Shown one piece after another: positions 17,469 to 24,726 of a stretch of DNA of 64,000 bases. The stretch spans positions 68,964 through 132,963 of the forward strand of contig URAF01000003.1 of NCBI GenBank assembly GCA_900545885.1, in the 5' to 3' direction. The position numbers and the translations under genes were made by a program. Every line of letters begins with the position of its first letter. The first letter of the stretch is position 1. The stretch comes from an uncultured Eubacteriales bacterium (GTDB lineage: Bacteria > Bacillota > Clostridia > Christensenellales > CAG-917). The notes below the pieces were generated by a model. The model was not told the origin of the DNA and searched no databases. It saw only the letters and a list, made by a program, of their open reading frames with translations.

Positions 17469-17576
17469 ATAATTCTCCGAACATTATTCTTCGTTCATAA
17501 ATATGTTTTTTCGGGAATGACAGGTGCACCGCTGATATCGGAGTAAATATCCGTTTCATCAATCACTCTTTTGCGC

Positions 17577-17605
17577 TTGTCAATCATATATATAAAAGTT
17601 ATAAT
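17577..17605 (+). promoter_or_regulatory. Promoter of the GH18 gene, very short leader
   Basis: TTGTCA (17577-17582), 17-base spacer, TATAAT (17600-17605). An ATG at 17604 overlaps the -10 box; the next in-frame ATG at 17616 is 10 bases after it, so the mRNA leader is at most a few bases long. Confidence 0.7.
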
Positions 17606-17615
17606 GTTTAGGAGA

Positions 17616-18995
17616 ATGAAAAAGTCGGTTCGCATTTTTATACTTTTGATTATACTTGCGTTTTCGTTTACGTTGTTTGCTTTCTCACGCCCTGCAACCG
17701 ACGTCATTTCCGCACGCTACGAAAATGTTGCGACAAACGGCAGTTTTGAAATTTGTGCGGGAAACTCGGGAGACAGCGCAGTATTCCGTTTTGAAACCGA
17801 AACCGAAATAAACACCGTCGTGCTTAAAGAAAGCGGCAACGCAATCACATCTTTCCGCATATACGCCGACGGCGAGGAAACTCCGATTTACGGCAACGAT
17901 TATATCGGCGGCTACCGCTACTGCGCTTTTGAAACAAAGGAAGTTTCTTCTCTGCGTATAGAGGTCTTGTCGTCGGACTCGAAATGGGTGCTTACTTCGC
18001 TTGAAGCATACCTTATCGAAAACCGACCCGACGACTTCGAAGTCATGAGTTACATCAACGTCGACACGGCTTATCTGCTCTCTTCCGAATACGCCGAAAC
18101 CGCGTCGCACGTCACGCAATTCAACGTGTTCGGCGCGGTGTTCTTCGACGTCAACGCCGACCTTTATATCGCAGATTACGAGCTTAACGAAACAAAAGTC
18201 AACGGTAAAGCCTTGCTTTCGCAGGCTATCGCGAATATACGCGCAATCAATCCGTCTGCAAAAATAGTGCTTACAGTTCTGGGCAACCGCGATTTCGGCG
18301 ACGGGGCCGACACCCGTGACCGACACAATTCGGCAATGGGCACTCACGGAAACAAACTCACGGCAAACCTGCTTGCTTTGCTTGAAGAATACGACGCCGA
18401 CGGTGTTTCGTTCGATTACGAATACCCCGAAAAGAAAAGCGATTTCAGAACCTTTGCCGACTACATAAAAAGCCTTGACCGCGCACTCGGTGACAAATTG
18501 CTCACGTCAGCGATTTCCGAATGGTGCATTGGTTGGAACCGTTTTTCCGCGTCCGATTTCGACCCGCTCGACTCGATTGAAATTATGGCATACGACCTCT
18601 TCGACGAAAGGGGCAACCATTCAACGTTCTACTCCGCTTATTCCGTGGTGACAAACTTAATCGACAAAGGCGTTGATATGAAAAAGGTTCATCTCGGACT
18701 TCCTTTCTACTCCCGCCCGATAAACGGCGATACGTACTGGGGGCTTTATCACGAAATTGCATACGAACTGTCGCCTTACGAAAACACGGTAAACGAAGTT
18801 TACGTGAATGCCGACGGAAGAGAAATCAACTCAACACCTAACTACTATAACGGCAGACAAATGATTTACGACAAAACCCGTTTCGCGCTAGACGCGGGAC
18901 TTGGCGGAGTTATGGTGTGGCATTTCGGGTGCGACAGCACCGACACCGAACTGTCTTTGTTTGCGCAAATCGGTGCGGCGCTCGGCAAAGACTAA
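17616..18995 (+). CDS. Secreted glycoside hydrolase family 18 protein (chitinase/spore-lytic glucosaminidase type)
   Basis: A 459-residue protein with a signal peptide or N-terminal membrane anchor (MKKSVRIFILLIILAFSF). Residues ~35-140 look like a beta-sandwich carbohydrate-binding or discoidin-like domain (FRFETETEINTVVL). The GH18 barrel follows; the catalytic motif DGVSFDYE puts Asp262, Asp267 and the acid Glu269 where expected, and EIMAYDLFDERG and GVMVWHFGCD match later GH18 strands. Members cleave chitin or N-acetylglucosamine links in peptidoglycan or glycans; this one is a whole enzyme by its motifs, but the substrate is not visible. Start chosen at 17616 because earlier in-frame starts overlap the -10 box. 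Divergent from the collagen-like gene. Confidence 0.85.
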   Translation: MKKSVRIFILLIILAFSFTLFAFSRPATDVISARYENVATNGSFEICAGNSGDSAVFRFETETEINTVVLKESGNAITSFRIYADGEETPIYGNDYIGGYRYCAFETKEVSSLRIEVLSSDSKWVLTSLEAYLIENRPDDFEVMSYINVDTAYLLSSEYAETASHVTQFNVFGAVFFDVNADLYIADYELNETKVNGKALLSQAIANIRAINPSAKIVLTVLGNRDFGDGADTRDRHNSAMGTHGNKLTANLLALLEEYDADGVSFDYEYPEKKSDFRTFADYIKSLDRALGDKLLTSAISEWCIGWNRFSASDFDPLDSIEIMAYDLFDERGNHSTFYSAYSVVTNLIDKGVDMKKVHLGLPFYSRPINGDTYWGLYHEIAYELSPYENTVNEVYVNADGREINSTPNYYNGRQMIYDKTRFALDAGLGGVMVWHFGCDSTDTELSLFAQIGAALGKD

Positions 18996-19020
18996 AAACA
19001 ACTCTCCGCGCCTTTTCGTT

Positions 19021-19048
19021 TTGTCAATTTTCGTTTGCGTGATATAAT
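19021..19048 (+). promoter_or_regulatory. Promoter of the YbaK-family gene
   Basis: TTGTCA (19021-19026), 16-base spacer, TATAAT (19043-19048). The coding start is at 19098. Confidence 0.6.
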
Positions 19049-19097
19049 ACAGTCACACGCAATCCAAACAATCACACTCAATCCTGCCAAGGTAGAT

Positions 19098-19583
19098 ATG
19101 TCAATCGAAAAAGTAAAAACTTATTTCCGTGAATTCGGAATGGAAAACCGCGTTATAGAATTTCCGACGTCCAGCGCAACTGTGGAACTTGCAGCAAAAG
19201 CTCTTGACTGCGAACCTTGCCGCATAGCGAAAACCCTTTCCTTCGGAATAGACGGCAAAGCCATTCTCATTGTCGCCGCAGGCGACGCAAAAGTCGACAA
19301 CAAAAAATACAAAGCTCGTTTCGGCACCAAAGCCAGAATGCTCTCTCCCGAAGAAGTCGACAACCTTATCGGCCATTCGATAGGCGGAGTGTGTCCCTTT
19401 GCCGTAAACGACGGCGTAACCGTTTATCTGGACGAGTCACTCAAAAGGTTTGACACAGTTTTTCCTGCCTGCGGCAGCAGCAACAGCGCGATAGAACTCA
19501 CAATCAGCGAACTTGAACGCTACTCTGCATTCACCGATTGGGTGGACGTCTGCAAAGACTGGCAACCCGAAAACGCAGACTGA
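19098..19583 (+). CDS. YbaK/EbsC family aminoacyl-tRNA deacylase
   Basis: A 161-residue protein of the YbaK/ProX family, which removes wrongly attached amino acids (for example Cys or Ala on tRNA-Pro) from tRNA. Recognised from VRFE-like N-terminal helices, the conserved lysine segment CRIAKTLSF near residue 45, DAKVDNKKYKARFGTKARMLSPEEV, and GGVCPFAV ... VYLDESLKRFDTVFPACGSSN. These are typical of the EbsC branch. The ATG at 19098 has AAGG 5 bases upstream; a longer frame from 19035 would begin inside the promoter. It appears to be a single-gene transcript. Exact tRNA specificity is unknown. Confidence 0.9.
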   Translation: MSIEKVKTYFREFGMENRVIEFPTSSATVELAAKALDCEPCRIAKTLSFGIDGKAILIVAAGDAKVDNKKYKARFGTKARMLSPEEVDNLIGHSIGGVCPFAVNDGVTVYLDESLKRFDTVFPACGSSNSAIELTISELERYSAFTDWVDVCKDWQPENAD

Positions 19584-19626
19584 CTTTTCAATCAATCCAA
19601 AGAATCGCTTGCCCCGATTTAAATGA

Positions 19627-20880
19627 TTAAAAATCTTCGCATTCCCAGACGGTTTGCCCGCAGAGAGTTATTTTTCCGTCAAAATGACAAGGCATACTGT
19701 ATGACGTCATATACACTTCGTTGACGTACACCTCGAATACGGAATCTTTGTGCAAGATTATTATGCTCGCGTCGCCTTCGGCGGTGTAACCTTTATCGGC
19801 AATATCCGCACTCCGAACTTTGTCGCCGTCCGTTTCCGAGGTGATTTCTATTCTGCCCTTCTCGTATTTTATAAAAGTTTTGCTTTCGGCACCGAATGAA
19901 ATAACGTCGCCGTCTTTGATTGCGCCCTCGATGAAATGGCAGGCGTCTACTGCAAAATCTCTTTCTTTGACAACACCGAACGACTTTACCTTGTCGTTGC
20001 CGTGCCAATATTTGAGATGTATGCTTTCGTTGAAAATTTCCGCTTTTTTGAGCGGCGCCATGTAACAATGCGAGAATCCGGAATCCGCACGGAACCTCGT
20101 GATTGCGTGGTGATTGACAAGCAACTCGTCTTCCGTTTGCAGAAATCTGGAAAAATAGGTGCTTTCAAACGGCAACATAGCCGTGTTTTCCGCGCACCTC
20201 GTGTAAGGCCCGTTGACCGCATCGGCTTTATAGCCTATCATACCTGTCCCGAAAAGCCCGAACATTCCGTAATATTCCCCGTCTTTCTTGACAATTGCGC
20301 CCGACTCGTCCGCATCAGGGAAAATACCGTTGCTTTCCATTGCATGCCAATGCAAACCGTCTTCGGAATATCCGAACCCTATTCCGCCGTTCTTGTCTTC
20401 GCGACCCTTGGGCGTAGCCGTCCAAGTGCCGTAATAGCCGCCTTCGCTTCTTTCTATCGGATAAATGCAATCCCATCTGCCCTTGGGCTCATACAGTTTT
20501 TCGTCTATGTCGAAAACTTCGTCCGTCTTTTCCCAATGTACGAGGTCACGGCTCACCGCAAAAAATATTCTCTGCCGTTTGTCGCCCTCTTTTACATACT
20601 GCCACTCGGAAAAATTGGCGATGAACGTTTTGTCACGGTCGAAATCAGGCGACTTCCAGACAGACCCCGTCCCCAGAAAATCTACCATTTTTTCGCTCGA
20701 AGTAAGCGCAAGTCCGTGGTCTTTCCAGCGCACTCCGTCATCGGATTCCGCCACGCCGAAACCGCCCCACCTTCCGTTGATTTCGGAAAGATAATAAAGA
20801 TAGAATTTTCCGTCATTACGGAAAAGCCATGTATCCCAATGTGTGTTGACTGCGTTTGACCTGAAAAACAAAGTAGACAT
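19627..20880 (-). CDS. GH32-like five-bladed beta-propeller glycoside hydrolase
   Basis: A 417-residue cytoplasmic protein (no signal peptide). The N-terminal 300 residues have the repeated blade pattern of GH32/GH43 propellers: DTWLFRNDGKFYLYYL near residue 16 with the likely nucleophile Asp, AESDDGVRWKDHG, FGYSEDGLHWHAMES, and SGAIVKKDGEYYGMFG. The last ~100 residues end with SVFEVYVNEVYMTSYSM, which resembles the GH32 C-terminal beta-sandwich. The classic GH32 WMNDPNG start is not present, so it belongs to a distant branch and sucrose or fructan hydrolysis cannot be assumed. GGAGG lies 6 bases before the ATG. A perfect LacI/CcpA-type operator over the -35 box says its expression responds to sugar. 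Confidence 0.72.
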   Translation of the reverse strand: MSTLFFRSNAVNTHWDTWLFRNDGKFYLYYLSEINGRWGGFGVAESDDGVRWKDHGLALTSSEKMVDFLGTGSVWKSPDFDRDKTFIANFSEWQYVKEGDKRQRIFFAVSRDLVHWEKTDEVFDIDEKLYEPKGRWDCIYPIERSEGGYYGTWTATPKGREDKNGGIGFGYSEDGLHWHAMESNGIFPDADESGAIVKKDGEYYGMFGLFGTGMIGYKADAVNGPYTRCAENTAMLPFESTYFSRFLQTEDELLVNHHAITRFRADSGFSHCYMAPLKKAEIFNESIHLKYWHGNDKVKSFGVVKERDFAVDACHFIEGAIKDGDVISFGAESKTFIKYEKGRIEITSETDGDKVRSADIADKGYTAEGDASIIILHKDSVFEVYVNEVYMTSYSMPCHFDGKITLCGQTVWECEDF

Positions 20881-20898
20881 ATTCGCCTCCGCAATACA

Positions 20899-20927
20899 CT
20901 TATACCACACATCACCGAATATGTAAA
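20899..20927 (-). promoter_or_regulatory. Promoter of the GH32-like gene
   Basis: On the minus strand, TTTACA (20927-20922), 17-base spacer, TATAAG (20904-20899). The -35 box lies inside the operator at 20921-20936. Confidence 0.65.
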
Positions 20928-20936
20928 CGTTTTCAT
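20921..20936 (-). promoter_or_regulatory. LacI/CcpA-type operator (cre-like)
   Basis: The 16-base site ATGAAAACGTTTACAT fits the cre consensus WTGNAANCGNWNNCWW at every fixed position. It overlaps the -35 box of the GH32-like gene, so a bound regulator would block transcription. It could be bound by CcpA or by a sugar-specific LacI-family repressor; neither gene is in the window. Confidence 0.65.
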
Positions 20937-21020
20937 CAAATTCAACCGCCCTATTTCACCATCGTCTACCCTGCCGACATTCCTCATTGCTTGTTTTGTT
21001 TGACTATGTGCAAAGCAAAC

Positions 21021-21049
21021 AAAAACCCGCGTCTCCCGCGCGGGTTTTT
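21021..21049 (-). terminator. Terminator of the 22.6-21.1 kb operon
   Basis: Stem AAAAACCCGCG paired with CGCGGGTTTTT, loop of seven bases. It lies downstream of the minus-strand GNAT gene. Confidence 0.75.
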
Positions 21050-21142
21050 GTTTTAATTAGCATATTTTATTCGCTAAAAGCAAAAATCAAATTCAATGCA
21101 GCCGAAAATTCTGTTTGCACTATTTCTTATTGCCGAACAATT

Positions 21143-21619
21143 CTATAATCTTTTTTTCATAATAAGTTCGTCGCCGTTGTCTTTCACGTTTTCAAAACCA
21201 GCATCTTCATACATTTTTATTGCATAATTATCTTTTTGTACTGAAAGAGACACGGCGCGAAAATCAGACTTTAACAAGTCTGTCAGTATTTCAGCCAAAA
21301 GTTTCGTTCCAATTCCTTTTTTTCTGTATTGTTCTTTTAATGAAATAGCAAGCGACGGTGTATCGTTGTCTATATGTCCGAAATCATTTATAACTCTGCA
21401 CCACACTGCTCCGACAATCTTTTCATCGATAACAGCCACATAACAAATGTCTCCATACTTTTTCCCGAAATCTTCGTAATACAATTTTAATTCTGGCAAC
21501 TCAACAATACTGATATCCGGTTTTCTCTCCCCTTTGGGGACATAAACAGCCAGGTAAGTAAACTCTTTCAGCAACGGTATTTCTTCTGGTTTTATTTTGC
21601 GTATAAACACTTTACTCAT
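21143..21619 (-). CDS. GNAT family N-acetyltransferase
   Basis: A 158-residue GNAT protein, which transfers an acetyl group from acetyl-CoA to an amine on an unknown substrate. The acetyl-CoA-binding motif A is QYRKKGIGTKLL near residue 100, and the C-terminal SVQKDNYAIKMYEDAGFENV is the usual motif B region. Its start overlaps the upstream DUF3795 gene by 8 bases. Base composition (many AT-ending codons) is visibly more A/T-rich than neighbouring operons, as is true of the next two genes, hinting that this small block was acquired together. Confidence 0.85.
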   Translation of the reverse strand: MSKVFIRKIKPEEIPLLKEFTYLAVYVPKGERKPDISIVELPELKLYYEDFGKKYGDICYVAVIDEKIVGAVWCRVINDFGHIDNDTPSLAISLKEQYRKKGIGTKLLAEILTDLLKSDFRAVSLSVQKDNYAIKMYEDAGFENVKDNGDELIMKKRL

Positions 21620-22151
21620 TTTTATTCTCGTTGTTCAGACGATGCAACATCCTTTTCAAGTTCGCTTCGTTTTGTTCGTCGGACACAGTCGGGTCTTTTG
21701 TAAAACGTTCGCAAGGCAGATTTTCGCATTTAGCGCAACTTTTCTGCCCTTTACTGTTTACACAACAATCGTAAACCCGACATACTTCTCCACCTGTGAA
21801 CTGCAACCAATAGACTTTGCCCTTTATTTTGCGGCAACCTTCGCAATCCTTCGGAAAAAGTGCACATTCGGCGCATAACGCTCCACAGGGGGAAGGCTTC
21901 GCAAAATCGTCTTTCCACAACCACCAATGACATTTGGAAATATCGGGATTTTCGCTGTTAACAAAATATTCCACTGCACGATAAAGGTACAACTGACAGC
22001 GGTCAACGAGTTGTCCTTTCAACGCACACTCCTCGTCATACAGTTGCTGGGCGGACTTTCCTCTCAATGACTCTATGGTGATATATCCCATAGCAATAAG
22101 GTCTTGTTCAGTTTGTTTCCCGACATTGGGAATTTTACGAAGTTCGCTCAT
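21612..22151 (-). CDS. Helix-hairpin-helix (Cdd1-like) plus cysteine-rich DUF3795-like protein
   Basis: A 179-residue cytoplasmic protein of unknown role. The first ~90 residues (MSELRKIPNVGKQTEQDLIAMG ... CHWWLWKDD) match the pathogenicity-locus/Cdd1 helix-hairpin-helix type found in many Firmicutes. The rest is cysteine-rich, with CGALCAECALF, CEGCRKIKG, CRVYDCC and CAKCENLPC, as in DUF3795 proteins, and may bind zinc or an iron-sulfur centre. Joining the two parts is known in some clostridia. It overlaps the GNAT gene downstream and follows the NTF2-like gene by 9 bases, forming a three-gene operon. Confidence 0.75.
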   Translation of the reverse strand: MSELRKIPNVGKQTEQDLIAMGYITIESLRGKSAQQLYDEECALKGQLVDRCQLYLYRAVEYFVNSENPDISKCHWWLWKDDFAKPSPCGALCAECALFPKDCEGCRKIKGKVYWLQFTGGEVCRVYDCCVNSKGQKSCAKCENLPCERFTKDPTVSDEQNEANLKRMLHRLNNENKNE

Positions 22152-22160
22152 AACATACCC

Positions 22161-22577
22161 TTAGAACCAGTTGATTTGTTCGTCTTTGAAAATGGGTTTG
22201 TCGCCTTTCTCATAAGGATTGTAATTGTTGATGTTGCAACCGTATTCTTTAAGAAAACAAATTTTATCGTTTCTCCATTCAATCAAAGAAAGACCGTCGA
22301 ATTTTTCTTCTTTCCCGTAGTTCATCTTATTGCAAAAATACCACTCGACAATCGTTTGATTTTCTTTATGGAAAAATTGCTTTATATCCCAGACATTAAC
22401 TTTCCCGCGGGTGTTCCATTCTTCAAACCAATGTCTTATCGCGCTTATACCCTCATATTTCGGTCCCCAACTTTCTATATAGACGGCATTTTCTTCGAAT
22501 ATGTTTTCGATACCCTCCGACCGATTCTCAATCCACATATCAAACCATTCTCTTATCTTGATTTCACGTTCAACCAA
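22161..22577 (-). CDS. SnoaL/NTF2-like domain protein
   Basis: A 138-residue protein resembling the SnoaL-like/NTF2-like fold. It opens with a helix (EIKIREWFDMWIENR), followed by IFEENAVYIESWGPKYEGISAIRHWFEEW, the classic pattern for these small alpha+beta cones, and ends in beta strands. Function cannot be read; relatives range from isomerases to unknown stress proteins. I place the start at TTG 22577-22575 because AGGAGG lies 7 bases upstream, whereas a longer frame to 22610 has no such site. It is first in the three-gene operon with the DUF3795 and GNAT genes and shares their A/T-rich codon use. Confidence 0.7.
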   Translation of the reverse strand: MVEREIKIREWFDMWIENRSEGIENIFEENAVYIESWGPKYEGISAIRHWFEEWNTRGKVNVWDIKQFFHKENQTIVEWYFCNKMNYGKEEKFDGLSLIEWRNDKICFLKEYGCNINNYNPYEKGDKPIFKDEQINWF

Positions 22578-22697
22578 AATACCGCCTCCTAAATATATTT
22601 TGTCGCACACAGTTTACAATACATACCATCAAAACGCAACAGGCTGTCAATCTGCAAATCAATTCTAACACCGAGCAACGTAAAATCCGAGGCACAC

Positions 22698-22722
22698 AAA
22701 AAGGGCGCATGTGCGCCCTTTT
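22698..22722 (-). terminator. Terminator of the tRNA operon
   Basis: Stem AAAGGGCGC/GCGCCCTTT with loop ATGT (22700-22721), downstream of the tRNA-Ile gene on the minus strand. Confidence 0.85.
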
Positions 22723-22730
22723 GCGTTTGG

Positions 22731-22807
22731 TGGTGGGGTTGAATAGACTCGAACTATCGACCTCGCGCTTATCAGGCGCGTGCTCTAACCAACTGAGCTA
22801 CAACCCC
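22731..22807 (-). tRNA. tRNA-Ile (anticodon GAT)
   Basis: Reads GGGGTTGTAGCTCAGTTGG at the 5' end on the minus strand. The 7-bp acceptor stem GGGGTTG/CAACCCC is perfect, the anticodon loop is CTGATAA, the T arm contains TTCGAGT, and the 3' CCA is encoded (22733-22731). It is the second gene of a two-tRNA transcript. Confidence 0.97.
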
Positions 22808-22828
22808 TTTTGGGTACCCCTGCGGGTG

Positions 22829-22904
22829 TGGTGGAGATGCACGGATTCGAACCGAGGACCTCTTGAATGCAAATCAAGCGCTCTACCAACTGAGCTACAC
22901 CCCC
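22829..22904 (-). tRNA. tRNA-Ala (anticodon TGC)
   Basis: Minus-strand tRNA with acceptor GGGGGTG pairing with CATCTCC (two G-U pairs), D arm GCTCAGTTGGTAGAGC, anticodon loop TTTGCAT, T arm GGTTCGAATCC and encoded CCA (22831-22829). It precedes tRNA-Ile by 21 bases. Confidence 0.97.
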
Positions 22905-22920
22905 AAGTGAATGCTAAAAA

Positions 22921-22949
22921 ATAATAGCATTGACGTCGCCTTTTGTCAA
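22921..22949 (-). promoter_or_regulatory. Promoter of the tRNA-Ala/tRNA-Ile operon
   Basis: On the minus strand TTGACA (22949-22944), 17-base spacer, TATTAT (22926-22921), 16 bases before the mature tRNA-Ala end. Confidence 0.8.
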
Positions 22950-22983
22950 ACGATTTTCGCAATTTGAAAAACAGAAATCAATA

Positions 22984-23012
22984 TTGATTATTTTGCGGTT
23001 ATGTTTTATAAT
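22984..23012 (+). promoter_or_regulatory. Promoter of rubrerythrin
   Basis: TTGATT (22984-22989), 17-base spacer, TATAAT (23007-23012), followed by AAGGAGG and the start codon at 23042. Confidence 0.75.
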
Positions 23013-23041
23013 AGCCTCAACCCAATTCAAGGAGGTTCACA

Positions 23042-23566
23042 ATGGAACTCAAAGGCTCTAAAACCGAAAAAAATCTTATGGCGGCTTTCGCAGGTGAAAG
23101 TCAGGCTCGCAACAAATATACCTATTACGCAAGCAAAGCCAAAAAAGACGGATACGAACAGATTGCGGCAATCTTCACCGAAACCGCAGACAACGAAAAA
23201 GAACACGCAAAACTGTGGTTCAAAGAATTTCACGGCATCGGCGACACCGTCGAAAACCTGATTGACGCTGCGGCAGGCGAACATGCTGAATGGACCGACA
23301 TGTACAACTGGATGGCAGACGAAGCGGACGCCGAAGGTTTCCACACCATAGCCGCAAAAATGCGCGGAGTCGCCGCCATCGAAAAAGAACACGAAGAAAG
23401 ATATCTGCGTCTTGCACAGGCCATCAAGGAAGGCAAAGTCTTCAAGGAAGACGGCGTGGTCGCATGGAAGTGCCGCAACTGCGGACACATTCACTTCGGA
23501 ACGGAAGCTCCCGAGGTCTGCCCTGTCTGCGCACACCCCAGAGCGTTTTTCGAAGTCAGAAAGTAA
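23042..23566 (+). CDS. Rubrerythrin (classical, C-terminal rubredoxin domain)
   Basis: A 174-residue peroxide-reducing protein of anaerobes. The N-terminal four-helix diiron domain carries the glutamate ligands in FAGESQARNKYTYYA (Glu20), DNEKEHAKLW (with the EKEH motif), AAGEHAEW and IEKEHEERY. The C-terminal rubredoxin-like domain has the CRNCGHIH and CPVCAHPR iron-binding pairs. It reduces hydrogen peroxide using electrons from a rubredoxin or flavoprotein, possibly the Hrb-type fusion at 59.2 kb. Strong AAGGAGG and promoter suggest high expression. The gene is transcribed alone, with a terminator 20 bases downstream. Confidence 0.96.
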   Translation: MELKGSKTEKNLMAAFAGESQARNKYTYYASKAKKDGYEQIAAIFTETADNEKEHAKLWFKEFHGIGDTVENLIDAAAGEHAEWTDMYNWMADEADAEGFHTIAAKMRGVAAIEKEHEERYLRLAQAIKEGKVFKEDGVVAWKCRNCGHIHFGTEAPEVCPVCAHPRAFFEVRK

Positions 23567-23583
23567 TACATACACCGCAAATC

Positions 23584-23612
23584 AAAAAGCAGGGTAATGC
23601 CCTGCTTTTTTT
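23584..23612. terminator. Bidirectional terminator between rubrerythrin and DUF896 genes
   Basis: Stem AGCAGGG/CCCTGCT flanked by A5 on the left and T7 on the right; it serves the plus-strand rubrerythrin and possibly the converging minus-strand operon. Confidence 0.8.
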
Positions 23613-23705
23613 GCGCTTATTTTTTTGTCCCATCGCGTTGGATTATTTGAATTCTCTAATCATAAAAGCACGCTTGTTGTTCTTGCGGCTTTGTCGGACG
23701 GCTTT

Positions 23706-23927
23706 TCACTCCGTGTCGCTGTCGTCGGCGGGACGGGCGGACAGTTTGACGACTTCTCCGCTTTCATTCTTGACATAAGTATTGTCGAGTTGCGCGCGCA
23801 GATTGCCCACCACGCTGTCGATATATTCTTTGCGAAGTTTTGCCTGTTCGGCTTTTTCTTCTTCTGTAAGTCCTTCGGTTTTTGCCTTTTTCGCAAGTTC
23901 GTTTATTCTTTCGATATTGATTGCCAT
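23706..23927 (-). CDS. DUF896 (YnzC/YneB-like) protein
   Basis: A 73-residue cytoplasmic protein of the DUF896 family, common in Firmicutes and best known from Bacillus YnzC and the SOS-linked YneB; its molecular role is unknown. The sequence follows the family closely: an initial helix MAINIERINELAKKAKTEGLT, then EEEKAEQAKLRKEYIDSVVGNLRAQLDNTYV. AAGGAG lies 4 bases upstream. It follows ung by 18 bases on the same strand, so the two are co-transcribed, which suggests a link to DNA repair. Confidence 0.92.
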   Translation of the reverse strand: MAINIERINELAKKAKTEGLTEEEKAEQAKLRKEYIDSVVGNLRAQLDNTYVKNESGEVVKLSARPADDSDTE

Positions 23928-23945
23928 TTTGCTCCTTTTCGCGCT

Positions 23946-24608
23946 TTAAGTGCGCCAATCTATCGGTTTAAGTCCGTGTTCGGTCAAAAACTTGTTCGTT
24001 TTCACAAAGTGTCCGCACCCGAAAAATCCGTTGTAAGCGGAAAGCGGTGACGGGTGTGCGCATTCGAGCACAAGGTGCTGCGGCTCGGTTATAAGTGTTT
24101 TTTTTGAGCGTGCGTTGCCGCCCCAAAGCAAGAACACGACGGGTTCTTGTCTGCGGTTAAGACAGCGTATGACTTCGTCGGTGACTTTCTCCCAGCCTTT
24201 GCCTTTATGCGAGTTAGCCTGCCCTGCCCGCACCGTCAGAACAGCATTGAGCATAAGCACACCTTGTTTTGCCCAGGGAACGAGATAGGGCGAAGTGTTG
24301 GATATGCCCGTTTCGTCCTTTATTTCCTTGAAGATGTTGACGAGGGACGGCGGCGTTTCTTTGTCGGGTTTGACGGAGAAACAGAGCCCGTGTGCCTGCC
24401 CTTCTCCGTGGTAAGGGTCCTGCCCTATAATCACGACTTTGACGTCTTCGTACGGCGTGTATTTCAACGCGTTGAAGATGTCGTGCATATCAGGATAAAT
24501 CCTGTAATGCGAATACTCCGATTTCAGAAATTCGCGGAGTGCCGCATAGTCCGACGACGCGAAAACGTCGTGCAAAAGTTCGTCCCATGAGTTGCCGATG
24601 TGTACCAT
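23946..24608 (-). CDS. ung: Uracil-DNA glycosylase
   Basis: Removes uracil from DNA as the first step of base-excision repair. The 220-residue protein has the family-1 motifs: VVIIGQDPYHGEGQAHGLCFSV with the catalytic Asp, WAKQGVLMLNAVLTV, FLLWGGNA, and HPSPLSAYNGFFG with the catalytic His. I set the start at ATG 24608, giving MVHIGNSW; an earlier in-frame ATG lies across the -10 box. The -10 is only 6 bases before the chosen ATG, so the mRNA is predicted to be leaderless. The DUF896 gene follows in the same transcript. Confidence 0.96.
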   Translation of the reverse strand: MVHIGNSWDELLHDVFASSDYAALREFLKSEYSHYRIYPDMHDIFNALKYTPYEDVKVVIIGQDPYHGEGQAHGLCFSVKPDKETPPSLVNIFKEIKDETGISNTSPYLVPWAKQGVLMLNAVLTVRAGQANSHKGKGWEKVTDEVIRCLNRRQEPVVFLLWGGNARSKKTLITEPQHLVLECAHPSPLSAYNGFFGCGHFVKTNKFLTEHGLKPIDWRT

Positions 24609-24614
24609 ATCAAT

Positions 24615-24642
24615 ATTATAACACATTTTCCGTTCGCGACAA
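24615..24642 (-). promoter_or_regulatory. Promoter of ung, predicted leaderless
   Basis: On the minus strand TTGTCG (24642-24637), 16-base spacer, TATAAT (24620-24615), then 6 bases to the ATG. No ribosome binding site fits between. Confidence 0.65.
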
Positions 24643-24677
24643 GTATAAAAGCCGCGGAGAAAGTCATACTAAAAGCA

Positions 24678-24712
24678 AAGGGCATACGCCCTTAAAATCA
24701 GGGCGAACGCCC
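24678..24712 (+). other. Two tandem hairpins in the leader of the 47-residue ORF
   Basis: AAGGGC-ATAC-GCCCTT (24678-24693) and GGGC-GAAC-GCCC (24701-24712) lie just before the AAAAGGAG site. Neither has a T run, so they are leader structures rather than terminators. Confidence 0.5.
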
Positions 24713-24726
24713 GAAAAGGAGTGAAT

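Noticed and set aside
17495..17707. 70-codon minus-strand frame across the GH18 promoter
   Set aside because: No ribosome binding site, overlaps the GH18 start on the other strand, and has no protein-like pattern.
22611..22730. rRNA genes next to the tRNA-Ile/tRNA-Ala pair
   Set aside because: The flanks hold a terminator, a protein gene and a promoter; no 16S, 23S or 5S sequence is present.
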